NCBI RefSeq assembly: GCF_003581585.1
Contig: NZ_QXIR01000005.1
Span: 62,001 to 126,000 of the forward strand
From: Bacillus salacetis
Lineage (GTDB): Bacteria > Bacillota > Bacilli > Bacillales > Bacillaceae_B
Direction: 5' to 3'
DNA: 64,000 bases
Position numbers and translations under genes: made by a program
The notes under the pieces: model-generated
Database searches by the model: none
What the model saw: the letters and a program-made list of their open reading frames with translations, nothing else
Told to the model about the DNA's origin: nothing
Shown: positions 48,618 through 58,299 of the stretch, one piece after another
Position numbering within the stretch: the stretch's first letter is position 1
Layout of the letters: each line of letters begins with the position of its first letter

Positions 48618-50693
48618 ATGTCAGATTACTTAGTGATTGTGGAATCGCCTGCAAAGGCCAAGACAATCGAACGATATTTAGGAAAAAAATACAAGGTCCG
48701 CGCCTCTATGGGACATGTGCGTGATTTGCCAAAAAGCCAGATGGGTGTAGATGTGGAGGATAATTTCAATCCGAAATATATTACGATCCGGGGCAAAGGG
48801 CCGGTCTTGAAAGAACTAAAAACAGCCGCAAAAAAAGCGAAAAGAATATACCTGGCTGCCGACCCCGATAGAGAAGGGGAAGCAATCGCCTGGCACCTTG
48901 CGCACAGTCTGGATATGGATGTCCATTCAGACTGCAGGGTAGTATTTAATGAAATCACGAAGGATGCCATAAAGGAATCCTTTAAGCATCCCCGGCCTAT
49001 CAATATGGACCTGGTGGATGCCCAGCAGGCAAGAAGGATCCTGGACAGGCTTGTAGGATACAACATCAGCCCTCTCCTATGGAAAAAAGTAAAAAAAGGA
49101 CTCAGTGCCGGAAGGGTGCAGTCAGTAGCAGTAAGGCTGATCATTGACCGGGAAAAAGAAATCAAGGAATTCACCCCGGAAGAATACTGGACCATCCAAG
49201 CACAATTCCAAAAAGGAAAAAGCTCTTTCCAAGGTGCGTTTTATGGACTTGATGGGAATAAGCTCGATTTGAAAACCGAACAGGAAGTAAATGATATCCT
49301 GAAGAAAATAAAAGGTGACTCCTTTGAAATAAAAAAGGTGACCAAAAAAGAAAGAAAACGGAATCCTGCGGCACCATTTACTACTTCATCCCTGCAACAG
49401 GAAGCAGCAAGGAAGCTGAATTTCAGGGCTAAGAAAACGATGATGCTAGCCCAGCAATTATATGAAGGAATCGAGATTGGAAAAGAAGGCACTGTCGGTC
49501 TGATCACATATATGAGAACAGACTCCACCCGTATTTCAGACATTGCACAAAAGGAAGCATCCGATTACATCATTGAAAAGTATGGCAGTGAATACACCAA
49601 GAGCGAGGAAAGAAAAGAGAAAAAGGGTCAAAAATCGCAGGATGCCCATGAAGCGGTCCGTCCTACTTCAACATTGAGAGATCCGGCGACGATGAAGGAA
49701 TATCTATCAAGAGATCAACTCAGGTTATATAAACTGATATGGGAACGTTTTGTTGCAAGTCAAATGTCTTCTGCTGTAATGGATACAATGAGTGTAGATG
49801 TTGTTAATGGAGAAGTTTATTTCCGTGCCAATGGTTCAAAGGTCAAATTCCCAGGCTTTATGAAAGTTTATGTTGAAGGATCCGATGATCAGAAGGAAGA
49901 GAAGGAAAATATGCTTCCTTCCCTTTCCGAAGGTGACATTGTAAGCTATGAGGACATTGATCCCAAGCAGCACTTTACCCAGCCGCCGCCCCGCTACACG
50001 GAAGCACGGTTAGTGAAGACGCTCGAAGAATTAGGCATAGGACGGCCTTCAACATATGCACCAACATTGGATACAATTCAAAGAAGGGGATATGTAAGCC
50101 TGGACAACAAGCGCTTCATCCCGACAGAGCTTGGCGAAATTGTATCAGAACTTGTTTCTGAATTCTTCCCTGAAATCATTGATGTCGAGTTCACCGCAAA
50201 CATGGAACGTGACCTGGACTATGTGGAAGATGGCAAGGAAAAATGGGTGACCATTATTGACCAGTTCTATAAAGGCTTTGAAAAGCATCTTGAAAAAGCA
50301 GAAGAAGAAATGGAAAAAGTGGAAATCAAAGATGAACCCGCCGGCGAAGACTGCGAAAACTGCGGTCATCCGATGGTATTTAAAATGGGCCGATACGGGA
50401 AATTCATGGCATGCAGCAACTTTCCTGACTGCCGAAACACAAAACCTATTGTTAAAGAGATCGGGGTAAAGTGCCCTGATTGTAAGGAAGGAAACATCAT
50501 TGAGAGAAAAAGCAAGAAAAAACGGATTTTTTACGGCTGTGATCAATATCCGAACTGTGAATTCCTTTCATGGGATAAACCGATTGACAGAAAGTGCCCT
50601 AAATGCGATCATCTCTTAATTGAGAAGAAATTGAAAAAGGGTGTACAGGTTCAATGTTCCAATTGCGACTATAAAGAAGAGACGCAGCAGTAA
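48618..50693 (+). CDS. topA: DNA topoisomerase I
   Basis: TopA (691 residues) relaxes negative supercoils. The TOPRIM domain has [15 protein letters not shown] and [13 protein letters not shown]. The active-site Tyr is in [14 protein letters not shown] (about 297). Three C-terminal zinc-type Cys clusters (about 575-690: [40 protein letters not shown]) complete the family layout. TTTAAGGAGG precedes the ATG. In B. subtilis trmFO follows; here it is absent. Confidence 0.97.
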   Translation: MSDYLVIVESPAKAKTIERYLGKKYKVRASMGHVRDLPKSQMGVDVEDNFNPKYITIRGKGPVLKELKTAAKKAKRIYLAADPDREGEAIAWHLAHSLDMDVHSDCRVVFNEITKDAIKESFKHPRPINMDLVDAQQARRILDRLVGYNISPLLWKKVKKGLSAGRVQSVAVRLIIDREKEIKEFTPEEYWTIQAQFQKGKSSFQGAFYGLDGNKLDLKTEQEVNDILKKIKGDSFEIKKVTKKERKRNPAAPFTTSSLQQEAARKLNFRAKKTMMLAQQLYEGIEIGKEGTVGLITYMRTDSTRISDIAQKEASDYIIEKYGSEYTKSEERKEKKGQKSQDAHEAVRPTSTLRDPATMKEYLSRDQLRLYKLIWERFVASQMSSAVMDTMSVDVVNGEVYFRANGSKVKFPGFMKVYVEGSDDQKEEKENMLPSLSEGDIVSYEDIDPKQHFTQPPPRYTEARLVKTLEELGIGRPSTYAPTLDTIQRRGYVSLDNKRFIPTELGEIVSELVSEFFPEIIDVEFTANMERDLDYVEDGKEKWVTIIDQFYKGFEKHLEKAEEEMEKVEIKDEPAGEDCENCGHPMVFKMGRYGKFMACSNFPDCRNTKPIVKEIGVKCPDCKEGNIIERKSKKKRIFYGCDQYPNCEFLSWDKPIDRKCPKCDHLLIEKKLKKGVQVQCSNCDYKEETQQ

Positions 50694-50699
50694 AGAAAC

Positions 50700-50729
50700 G
50701 GTGAGCTTAGAGGCTCACTTTTTCCTTTT
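50700..50729 (+). terminator. terminator after topA
   Basis: GTGAGC pairs with GCTCAC around a six-base loop, followed by TTTTTCCTTTT. Confidence 0.85.
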
Positions 50730-50853
50730 GTAAGATAATATGGTATCTTTAAATCTATATGGATGAAGCTTTATATGGAAATGATTCATGAAAAATGAAA
50801 GATGCAGGAAACAATTCAGAACTTTGTGAAATATTTGTAAACTCCATTGCGCG

Positions 50854-50888
50854 GGCTACTAAATTGTGTTACTATTTAGTAGCCTTTT
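50854..50888 (+). terminator. terminator-like hairpin just before xerC
   Basis: GGCTACTAAAT (50854-50864) and ATTTAGTAGCC (50874-50884) form a perfect 11-bp stem followed by TTTT. It sits six bases upstream of the xerC ribosome binding site GAGGTGAT, so it could attenuate xerC or be left from a lost upstream gene. Confidence 0.6.
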
Positions 50889-50903
50889 GTGAGGTGATAT
50901 AAG

Positions 50904-51800
50904 TTGGATGATACAAACCAATATCTGAATAACTTCATTACATATCTGCAAATTGAAAAAAACTATTCAGAGTATACCGTCACTTTTTATAAAGATGACA
51001 TCAGGGAGTTTTTCAGCTTTATGAATGAACAGAACCTGCATTCGTTATCAGAGATCGAATATTTTGATGCACGGTTATTCTTGACCGGCCTTCACGAAAA
51101 ACGGCTGGCGCGTGCCTCGATATCAAGAAAGATTTCCAGTATACGAAGCTTTTTCCGGTTTCTGAACAGGGAGAAATTGATCATTGAGAATCCATTTGCT
51201 CTCGTAAGCAGCCCAAAGTCTGAAAAGAGGCTTCCTGAGTTTTTTTATGAGGAAGAAATGGAAAATCTCTTGCAGGCTTGTGAAGGTCATAAACCCATCC
51301 AAGTCAGGAACAGGGCGATGTTTGAATTGTTTTATGCTACAGGGATAAGGGTAAGTGAATGTGCAGGGCTGAGGATAAAAGATATAGATTTCTCTTTATC
51401 CACAGTACTGGTAAAGGGGAAAGGCAGCAAGGAAAGGTATGTGCCGTTTGGAACTTTTGCACATGAAGCTTTGGAACAATACATAAATATATCTCGCGGT
51501 CAGTTAATGAAGAACGGTGAACATGAATTTGTTTTCGTTAATTATAAAGGGGGCCCCCTTACGGCAAGGGGGATGCGTCATGTACTGAACACCATAATAA
51601 AAGACGCGTCTTTAAATGGAAAGATTCACCCTCATATGCTGAGGCACACATTCGCCACTCATTTACTGAACAATGGAGCAGATCTTAGAACAGTCCAGGA
51701 ACTTCTTGGACATGAAAATCTGTCGTCTACTCAGATTTATACGCATGTTACAAAGGACCACCTTAGAAGAACATATTTGAACCACCATCCTCGTGCTTAA
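50904..51800 (+). CDS. xerC: tyrosine recombinase XerC (CodV)
   Basis: The 298-residue XerC resolves chromosome dimers at dif with XerD. An N-terminal SAM-like core-binding domain (about 5-90) precedes the catalytic domain with Arg in ATGIRVSECAGL, Lys in VLVKGKGSKER, HMLRHTFATHLL, and LGHENLSSTQIYTHV carrying the last His and Tyr. The start is TTG after GAGGTGAT. First gene of the xerC-hslV-hslU-codY block. Confidence 0.95.
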   Translation: MDDTNQYLNNFITYLQIEKNYSEYTVTFYKDDIREFFSFMNEQNLHSLSEIEYFDARLFLTGLHEKRLARASISRKISSIRSFFRFLNREKLIIENPFALVSSPKSEKRLPEFFYEEEMENLLQACEGHKPIQVRNRAMFELFYATGIRVSECAGLRIKDIDFSLSTVLVKGKGSKERYVPFGTFAHEALEQYINISRGQLMKNGEHEFVFVNYKGGPLTARGMRHVLNTIIKDASLNGKIHPHMLRHTFATHLLNNGADLRTVQELLGHENLSSTQIYTHVTKDHLRRTYLNHHPRA

Positions 51801-51820
51801 TCGAATAGGAGGTTATACAA

Positions 51821-52363
51821 TTGGGTAATTTTCACGCTACAACGATTTTTGCAGTCAAACATAGAGGTGAGTGTGCCATGTCAGGGGACGGACAGGTCAC
51901 ATTTGGCAATGCAGTTGTAATGAAACATACCGCAAAGAAAGTAAGGAAGCTGTTTAACGGAAAAGTAGTTGCAGGTTTTGCCGGCTCAGTGGCTGATGCA
52001 TTTACCTTATTTGAAATGTTTGAAGCGAAACTGCAGGAGTTCAATGGTAATCTTCAAAGAGCTGCAGTGGAACTGGCAAAACAGTGGAGAAGTGATAAAG
52101 TCCTTCGCAAGCTGGAAGCTATGCTCATTGTCATGAATGCTGATGATTTACTGTTGATTTCAGGAACGGGTGAAGTCATTGAACCGGATGATGGAATACT
52201 GGCTATAGGCTCAGGCGGGAATTATGCTCTTGCGGCCGGAAGGGCTTTGAAACATCATAGCGGTGAACATCTAAGTGCTGAACAGATCGCGAAGGCAGCA
52301 CTTGAAATAGCTGCAGACATTTGTGTTTATACCAATCACAATATCATTGTTGAGAAGCTGTAA
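51821..52363 (+). CDS. hslV: ATP-dependent protease peptidase subunit HslV (ClpQ/CodW)
   Basis: The 180-residue N-terminal nucleophile peptidase assembles with HslU. It reads [12 protein letters not shown], then [20 protein letters not shown] and [16 protein letters not shown], matching the family. The start is TTG after AGGAGGTTA. B. subtilis ClpQ is reported to use an N-terminal Ser, but here Gly follows Met, so the mature enzyme must expose the Thr of the ATT motif after removal of about six residues. hslU follows. Confidence 0.95.
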   Translation: MGNFHATTIFAVKHRGECAMSGDGQVTFGNAVVMKHTAKKVRKLFNGKVVAGFAGSVADAFTLFEMFEAKLQEFNGNLQRAAVELAKQWRSDKVLRKLEAMLIVMNADDLLLISGTGEVIEPDDGILAIGSGGNYALAAGRALKHHSGEHLSAEQIAKAALEIAADICVYTNHNIIVEKL

Positions 52364-52419
52364 ATTGATTTTCTCATTCTCCATGTATAGAAAACCATAC
52401 GGAAAAAGGAGTGTATCTC

Positions 52420-53832
52420 TTGAAAAAACAAGCCAATCAGTTAACACCAAGGCAGATTGTCGATCGTCTGGATCAGTACATAGTCGGACAGAATGATGCG
52501 AAGCGAGCGGTTGCTATTGCGCTGAGGAATCGGTACAGAAGGAGTATGCTCGCAGAAAATCTTCGTGATGAAGTGGTGCCTAAGAATATTCTCATGATGG
52601 GGCCGACCGGCGTTGGGAAGACAGAAATAGCCAGACGGATGGCTAAACTTGTTGGAGCACCTTTCATTAAAGTTGAAGCAACCAAATTCACAGAAGTAGG
52701 CTACGTCGGAAGGGATGTAGAATCGATGGTGAGGGATCTGGTTGAAACTTCTGTCAGACTTGTTAAAGAAGAAAAGATGTCAGATGTGAAAGAAGCGGCA
52801 GAAGAGAATGCGAACCGCCGACTTGTAGAACTGCTCGTCCCAGCCAAAAAGAAGAACAGTAATTATAAAAATCCATTTGAAATGATTTTTGGCGGAAATC
52901 AAGGGGACCAGCAGCCGGATGATGAAGAGCAAAAAGAAGAGACATCAATCAATGATAAACGCCGGACCATAGCAGATAAGCTGGCAAAAGGCGAACTTGA
53001 GGAAGAAGTCATCACCGTGGAACTTGAAGAACAGCAGGCTTCTATGTTCGATATGCTTCAAGGCTCCGGGATGGAACAGATGGGTATGAATATGCAGGAT
53101 GCCCTTGGCGGACTGATGCCTAAAAAGAAGAAAAAGAGGAAGCTGAAAGTGAAAGAAGCACGACCTGTAATAATCAATGAAGAAGCGCAGAAATTGATAG
53201 ATATGGACGATGTGACACAGGAAGCGATTGTACGCGCAGAGCAGACAGGCATCATATTCATCGACGAGATTGATAAAATCGCCAGCAAAAGCTCCAGCCA
53301 GTCCTCAGGTGAAGTATCAAGGGAGGGAGTCCAGCGCGATATCCTTCCAATCGTGGAGGGGTCCACAGTGGTGACAAAACATGGCTCTGTGAAGACAGAC
53401 TATATGCTGTTCATTGCTGCCGGAGCATTTCATACTGCAAAACCTTCAGACTTGATTCCCGAGCTTCAGGGCCGTTTTCCGATAAGGGTCGAGCTGAAGA
53501 AGCTTTCCGTTGAGGATTTTGTCAGGATCCTTGTTGAGCCGGATAATGCTATTGTAAAACAATATATAGCACTTTTGGAAACAGAAGGTATACAAATTGA
53601 ATTTTCTGACGATGCTATTCGTAAGATGGCTGAAATAGCCTTTTCGGTGAATCAGAACACGGATAATATCGGGGCAAGGCGTCTTCATACAATCATGGAA
53701 AAGCTGCTTGAAGACCTCTCATTTGAGGCACCTGAAATCACCATGGAAAAGATCACTATCACACCTTCCTACGTAGAAGACAAACTTGGAGCAATTTCTC
53801 AGGATAAGGACCTGAGCCAGTTCATCCTGTAA
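52420..53832 (+). CDS. hslU: ATP-dependent protease ATPase subunit HslU (ClpY)
   Basis: HslU (470 residues) is an AAA+ unfoldase for HslV. It has [17 protein letters not shown], Walker [15 protein letters not shown] (about 62), the intermediate I-domain (about 110-240) with acidic and Met-rich stretches, Walker [13 protein letters not shown], and sensor residues in [18 protein letters not shown]. It ends in the canonical SQFIL-type tail that docks into HslV. The start is TTG after AAGGAGTG; a GTG three codons upstream is possible. Confidence 0.96.
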   Translation: MKKQANQLTPRQIVDRLDQYIVGQNDAKRAVAIALRNRYRRSMLAENLRDEVVPKNILMMGPTGVGKTEIARRMAKLVGAPFIKVEATKFTEVGYVGRDVESMVRDLVETSVRLVKEEKMSDVKEAAEENANRRLVELLVPAKKKNSNYKNPFEMIFGGNQGDQQPDDEEQKEETSINDKRRTIADKLAKGELEEEVITVELEEQQASMFDMLQGSGMEQMGMNMQDALGGLMPKKKKKRKLKVKEARPVIINEEAQKLIDMDDVTQEAIVRAEQTGIIFIDEIDKIASKSSSQSSGEVSREGVQRDILPIVEGSTVVTKHGSVKTDYMLFIAAGAFHTAKPSDLIPELQGRFPIRVELKKLSVEDFVRILVEPDNAIVKQYIALLETEGIQIEFSDDAIRKMAEIAFSVNQNTDNIGARRLHTIMEKLLEDLSFEAPEITMEKITITPSYVEDKLGAISQDKDLSQFIL

Positions 53833-53981
53833 GTTTGCCGTTCAGCCTCAAAGGGTAAAAAGTAATGGCAGACTTAAAAGTTTGAATAAGTTAAACTATC
53901 CTGATTGCGGACTATACCACTCAATCGCGGATCTTATTATATAAATATAGAAACTATTCAGTTGCACTAGGAGGAAAAGAA

Positions 53982-54761
53982 ATGAATTTACTAAGTAAAA
54001 CAAGAACCATCAATGCAATGCTGCAAAAGGCAGCGGGAAAACCGGTAAACTTTAAGGAGATGGCTGAAACACTAAGTTCAGTCATCATTGCCAATGTTTT
54101 CGTTGTCAGCCGCCGGGGAAAACTTCTTGGCTTTGCAGTCAATCAGAAGATAGAAAATGAAAGAATGAAGAAGATGCTTGAAGACCGTCAATTCCCTGAA
54201 GAATATACAAACAGCCTGTTTAACATCCAGGAGACTTCTTCCAACCTGGATATTGACAGCCAATATACAGCCTTTCCTGTTGAGAACAGGGAATTGTTCC
54301 AAAATGGCCTTACAACCATTGTACCGATCATTGGCGGAGGAGAGCGCCTCGGTACTTTGATCCTTGCCCGATTGGAAGACAGCTTTGATGACGATGACCT
54401 GATCCTTGGGGAATATGGCGCCACTGTAGTCGGTATGGAAATCCTCAGGGAAAAATCAGAAGAGATTGAAGTGGAAGCCCGCAGCAAGGCAGTTGTGCAA
54501 ATGGCTATCAGTTCCCTTTCTTATAGTGAACTTGAAGCGATCGAGCATATTTTTGAAGAACTTGATGGAAACGAAGGATTGCTAGTTGCCTCCAAGATTG
54601 CTGACAGAGTCGGAATTACACGCTCAGTCATCGTCAATGCACTCCGTAAGCTTGAGAGTGCCGGTGTCATCGAGTCCCGTTCACTTGGTATGAAAGGAAC
54701 ATATATCAAGGTCTTGAATGATAAATTCCTCGTTGAATTGGATAAATTGAAGACGAATTAA
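53982..54761 (+). CDS. codY: global transcriptional regulator CodY
   Basis: CodY (259 residues) senses branched-chain amino acids and GTP. It represses stationary-phase genes including, in B. subtilis, the fla/che promoter. The N-terminal GAF domain has [14 protein letters not shown] and [18 protein letters not shown]. The C-terminal winged helix (about 200-250) has [26 protein letters not shown] precedes the ATG. It lies directly upstream of the flagellar operon region, and a terminator separates them. Confidence 0.98.
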   Translation: MNLLSKTRTINAMLQKAAGKPVNFKEMAETLSSVIIANVFVVSRRGKLLGFAVNQKIENERMKKMLEDRQFPEEYTNSLFNIQETSSNLDIDSQYTAFPVENRELFQNGLTTIVPIIGGGERLGTLILARLEDSFDDDDLILGEYGATVVGMEILREKSEEIEVEARSKAVVQMAISSLSYSELEAIEHIFEELDGNEGLLVASKIADRVGITRSVIVNALRKLESAGVIESRSLGMKGTYIKVLNDKFLVELDKLKTN

Positions 54762-54765
54762 TGAG

Positions 54766-54803
54766 AAAGCCGCTAGTCCAAAAGGATTGGCGGCTTTTTT
54801 TAT
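54766..54803 (+). terminator. terminator after codY
   Basis: AAAGCCGCTAGTCC pairs with GGATTGGCGGCTTT, followed by seven Ts. Confidence 0.92.
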
Positions 54804-54883
54804 TTCTTGAAAAAATAAGGAGAATTTATGAAAAAAAACTCGAAAAGAGGTACAAAGTCCTAATACTATTCTTAAGGAAAGGG

Positions 54884-54911
54884 TTGAAATTGCCGACGCA
54901 AATAGTACAAT
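54884..54911 (+). promoter_or_regulatory. sigma-A promoter upstream of c-di-GMP riboswitch
   Basis: TTGAAA (54884-54889), 16-base spacer, TACAAT (54906-54911); transcription would begin about 20-30 bases before the aptamer. Confidence 0.7.
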
Positions 54912-54949
54912 AAGATTACACACTATTTCCGACAAATTTCTACAACATT

Positions 54950-55047
54950 TCACAGAAAATGGCAAACTCATCTGAAAAGAGAGGACGCAAAGCCACGGGC
55001 CTAAAGGCAATTTCAAGATTGTTTATTGGCAGCCGGGTTACCTAATG
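54950..55047 (+). ncRNA. cyclic di-GMP-I riboswitch (GEMM-I)
   Basis: All hallmark blocks are present in order. GGCAAACT is followed by a short stem capped by the GAAA tetraloop (CTCATCT..AGAGAG), then the highly conserved GGACGCAAAGCCACGGGCC with TAAA, which is the tetraloop receptor side. A variable second stem (GGCAATTTC.. to ..TTGGC) and the closing CAGCCGGGTTACC complete the aptamer. A terminator hairpin follows 20 bases later. The downstream gene is flgB, so c-di-GMP probably switches flagellar transcription off. Confidence 0.93.
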
Positions 55048-55067
55048 GAGACAATGCATTTATGCGG

Positions 55068-55097
55068 AGCGATCTCATTGGGGGTCGCTATATTTTT
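55068..55097 (+). terminator. expression-platform terminator of the riboswitch
   Basis: AGCGATC (55068-55074) pairs with GGTCGCT (55083-55089, one G-U), followed by ATATTTTT. A second T-rich run follows at 55101-55110. Confidence 0.75.
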
Positions 55098-55477
55098 AGG
55101 GATTTTTTATGGGTTATTATCCCATTTAATTGGATAATATTCCTTAAAGACTTCTCATCATATACCGGTTATAGTTTTGTAATGTGCCTGTAATAAAGAA
55201 AATGTTTTTAGTGGCGAGATCTTTAGGAAATAGTGGAAATAAATGAGGCGGATAGTCCTTTTTAAAAAGCTGACATCCATCAAATAAGATTCAAATGGAG
55301 TATTTTCTTAGAAAATATGGAAAAAGTCCTTCAAAAAAATGAATAATAAGTAGGAATATAATTATCAAATTAATCATAGACACCTATTTTTCTTAATATT
55401 ACAATAGAGACTGTGATTCCGTAAAAAATGTCAAATTTCATTAATCTTTGACAAAATTCTGGTTAGAGGTGTAAAAA
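55098..55477. other. long leader between riboswitch and flgB
   Basis: About 380 AT-rich bases with no gene. I see no clean sigma-D motif. TTGACA at about 55447 is too close to the start codon to act as a -35 box for flgB. ATTTTC-TTA-GAAAAT (about 55302-55316) is a palindrome close to, but two bases longer in the centre than, a CodY box. The ribosome binding site is AGAGGTG near 55465. Confidence 0.5.
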
Positions 55478-55867
55478 ATGAGCTTGTTTTCCAGCACCAT
55501 TCAATCACTCGAGAATGGTTTGAATTATTCTTCTGCTAAACAAAAAGCCATATCCCAAAACATTGCCAATGTCGACACTCCCAACTACAAAGCAAAGACA
55601 GTGAGTTTCAAGGAACAGTTGAATGCTTCCATATCAACTATGGAAGCAAATAGAACCAATCCCCGCCATTTTGAATTCTCCGGAAGTGGGAAGGGCACTC
55701 TTAATATCAGGAATAACCCATTTCAATACAACCATAACGGCAATGGAGTTGACATAGATAAGGAAATGTCAGAAATGGCTTCCAATCAAATATATTTCAA
55801 TGCCCTTTCCGACAGGATGAATGGCAAATTCAATTCTTTGAAAACTGTAATAAGGGGAGGTAAGTAA
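55478..55867 (+). CDS. flgB: flagellar basal-body rod protein FlgB
   Basis: FlgB (129 residues) is a proximal rod subunit exported by the flagellar type III system. The N-terminal rod motif is SAKQKAISQNIANVDTPNYKAKTV and the C-terminal heptad region ends ALSDRMNGKFNSLKTVIRGG. AGAGGTG precedes the ATG. First gene of the fla/che operon, with the riboswitch upstream. flgC follows two bases after the stop. Confidence 0.96.
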   Translation: MSLFSSTIQSLENGLNYSSAKQKAISQNIANVDTPNYKAKTVSFKEQLNASISTMEANRTNPRHFEFSGSGKGTLNIRNNPFQYNHNGNGVDIDKEMSEMASNQIYFNALSDRMNGKFNSLKTVIRGGK

Positions 55868-55869
55868 GA

Positions 55870-56331
55870 ATGTCGATCTTTCATAGTATGAATGCATCAG
55901 CTTCCGCGCTTTCAGCACAAAGGCTTAGAATGGATGTCATCTCATCCAATATGGCAAATGCAGATACGACAAGGGGGAAGATGGTTGATGGGGAATGGCA
56001 GCCTTATCAAAGGAAATCAGTTGTTTTCCAGCCGAAAGGAAACCAGTTTTCTTCGTTTTTAAATAAAGCCATGGGCTCAAAAGATTCAGAGACTGTCGGA
56101 AGCGGTGTCCGTGTTTCAGAAATAAAGGAAGATGAAGATACTCCTTTCAACCTTGTATACGATCCTGAGCATCCGGATGCCAATCAGGAAGGATATGTCC
56201 GCCTTCCAAATGTCGACCCGCTTCGTGAGATGATTGACTTAATATCCGCTACCCGTTCGTATGAAGCAAATGTCACGGTCTTTAATGCTAACAAATCCAT
56301 TATGATGAAATCACTGGAAATTGGAAAGTAA
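55870..56331 (+). CDS. flgC: flagellar basal-body rod protein FlgC
   Basis: FlgC (153 residues) is a rod subunit. It has the N-terminal ALSAQRLRMDVISSNMANADTT motif and the C-terminal GYVRLPNVDPLREMIDL with ATRSYEANVTVFNANKSIM. GGGAGGTAAG precedes the ATG. Confidence 0.97.
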   Translation: MSIFHSMNASASALSAQRLRMDVISSNMANADTTRGKMVDGEWQPYQRKSVVFQPKGNQFSSFLNKAMGSKDSETVGSGVRVSEIKEDEDTPFNLVYDPEHPDANQEGYVRLPNVDPLREMIDLISATRSYEANVTVFNANKSIMMKSLEIGK

Positions 56332-56342
56332 GGAGGATACTT

Positions 56343-56648
56343 ATGGCGATACATAATATATATTCTGCAACGGATAACAGATTAGGTCCGTCGTTTGAGA
56401 AAAACAACATTAAACCTGTACAGAATCAACAGAATTTCGCTGACTTCCTGAAAACATCAATTGAAGAAGTGAACGCGAGCCAGAAAGAATCAGATATGCT
56501 TACCGAAAAGCTGGTAAGAGGGGAGAATGTCGACCTGCATCAAATTATGGTCGCTTCGCAAAAAGCCAGCATTACACTGCAGACTACGATGGAGGTCCGC
56601 AACAAAGTAGTGGAGGCATACCAAGAGATCATGAGGATGCCGATGTAA
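56343..56648 (+). CDS. fliE: flagellar hook-basal body protein FliE
   Basis: FliE (101 residues) joins the MS ring to the rod. The conserved C-terminal part is ENVDLHQIMVASQKASITLQ followed by MEVRNKVVEAYQEIMRMPM. AAGGAGG precedes the ATG. Typical length. Confidence 0.95.
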   Translation: MAIHNIYSATDNRLGPSFEKNNIKPVQNQQNFADFLKTSIEEVNASQKESDMLTEKLVRGENVDLHQIMVASQKASITLQTTMEVRNKVVEAYQEIMRMPM

Positions 56649-56701
56649 CTTGTACGGTTATGAATGCCGCGTAAATCAGACAGAGTAACCGGGGGATTAT
56701 G

Positions 56702-58288
56702 ATGAATGAAACTTTAAATAAATATAAAGAACAATTAAATACATTCTGGTCATCACGGACAAAGAAACAAAAGGCTGTGTATGGCGGTGTTTTGCTGGCC
56801 GTCATTTTGGCGGTCGCCATTACAGGTTTCCTCTCAACGAGGACTGATCTTGTGCCGCTATACAGTAATTTGGCCCCCTCGGAGACAGGAACGATAAAAG
56901 AAAACCTGGACGGAAGAGGCATTGTTTCGGAAATCACAGATGGCGGTTCGACAATCATGGTGCCGAGCGAAATGGTGGATACATTGAAAGTTGAACTCGC
57001 GGCAGAAGGAATACCGAATTCCGGAAGCATCGACTATTCGTTCTTCAGTCAGAACGCCGGATTTGGTATGACTGACAATGAGTTTAACGTCATGAAGCTG
57101 GATGCCATGCAGACTGAGCTTGCCAACCTTATGAAAGGAATTGAAGGTGTACAGGATGCCAACGTGATGATTACACTCCCTGAAAAAGGTGTATTCGTCA
57201 GCGATGACACAGAGATGGCCTCTGCTTCAATTGTCCTGAATACCAAACCTGGTTTCAATTTTGACCAGAAGCAGATCAAATCCTTATACCACCTGGTATC
57301 AAAAAGTGTTCCTGACCTTCCTACTGATAATATCGTCATTATGAATCAATTATTTGAGTACTTTGAGCTGGAAAATGAAAATTCTTCCTTTGGAGGAAGC
57401 GTAGTCCAGCAAATGGATGTTAAGGACAGGGTGGAAAAGGATATCCAGAAACAGGTTCAGAGCATGCTGGGGACATTGATCGGCTTCAATAAAGTCGTTG
57501 TTTCTGTTACCACCGATATAGACTTTACCCAAGAAAACAGGGAAGTAAACGAGGTAACACCTGTAGATGAAGAAAATATGGAAGGAATCGCTGTGAGTGT
57601 CCAGAGAATCACTGAAACATTCACCGGTAATGGACAAGCAGCGGGAGGTGTCCCTGCTGCAGAAGATAGTGGAGACGGACTCGGTACGTATGTTGAGGGC
57701 GAAAATTCCAATGGCGACTATGAAAGAATTGAAGAGACGATAAACAACGAGGTTAATAGAATCCGGAGAGAGATAGTCGAAAGTCCTTACAAGATAAGGG
57801 ACATCGGAATTCAAGTGATGGTGGAACCGCCAGATCCCGAAGATCCAAATTCATTCCCTCAAGACAGGCAGGAAGATATATCCCAGATTTTATCCACAAT
57901 CATTAGGACTTCAATTGATAAAGAATCCGGAACGGAACTGACACCTGAAGCCATTGAAGACAAAATTGTCGTTTCTGTACAGCCGTTCAATGGCAAGATG
58001 GAATTCGAACAGACTCCTGCATCAACACTTCCGTGGTGGACATATGTTGTAGGCGGAATCTTGCTGGCAGTTATAATCTTGCTGGTTGTTTTGATGATTA
58101 GGAGAAATAAAAAAGCAGTAGAAGAAGAGGCTGTTTTTGTAGAAGAGAGCCAGCCTATCACTATACCTGATATTGGAAATGAAAAAGAGACTGAAGGATC
58201 AGCCAGAAGAAAGCAGTTGGAGAAAATGGCCAGGGAAAAGCCGGAAGAGTTCGCAAAATTACTGCGATCCTGGCTGGCTGATGAATAG
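56702..58288 (+). CDS. fliF: flagellar MS-ring protein FliF
   Basis: FliF (528 residues from this ATG) forms the MS ring in the cytoplasmic membrane. A transmembrane helix lies at about 25-42 (VYGGVLLAVILAVAITGF), then ring-building motifs (LVPLYSNLAPSETG; GFGMTDNEFNVMKLDAMQ) and a low-complexity periplasmic loop. The second transmembrane helix lies at about 445-467, followed by the FliG-binding tail ARRKQLEKMAREKPEEFAKL. Two adjacent ATGs (56699, 56702) exist; spacing from GGGGGA favours the second. Confidence 0.95.
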   Translation: MNETLNKYKEQLNTFWSSRTKKQKAVYGGVLLAVILAVAITGFLSTRTDLVPLYSNLAPSETGTIKENLDGRGIVSEITDGGSTIMVPSEMVDTLKVELAAEGIPNSGSIDYSFFSQNAGFGMTDNEFNVMKLDAMQTELANLMKGIEGVQDANVMITLPEKGVFVSDDTEMASASIVLNTKPGFNFDQKQIKSLYHLVSKSVPDLPTDNIVIMNQLFEYFELENENSSFGGSVVQQMDVKDRVEKDIQKQVQSMLGTLIGFNKVVVSVTTDIDFTQENREVNEVTPVDEENMEGIAVSVQRITETFTGNGQAAGGVPAAEDSGDGLGTYVEGENSNGDYERIEETINNEVNRIRREIVESPYKIRDIGIQVMVEPPDPEDPNSFPQDRQEDISQILSTIIRTSIDKESGTELTPEAIEDKIVVSVQPFNGKMEFEQTPASTLPWWTYVVGGILLAVIILLVVLMIRRNKKAVEEEAVFVEESQPITIPDIGNEKETEGSARRKQLEKMAREKPEEFAKLLRSWLADE

Positions 58289-58299
58289 GAGGAACTATT

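Noticed and set aside
54828-54863. Tiny frame MKKNSKRGTKS with an AAGGAG site after codY
   Set aside because: Eleven codons only, immediately after a terminator and before the riboswitch promoter; no conservation evidence available.
55447-55452. TTGACA as flgB -35 box
   Set aside because: A -10 at normal spacing would fall at the flgB ribosome binding site and start codon.
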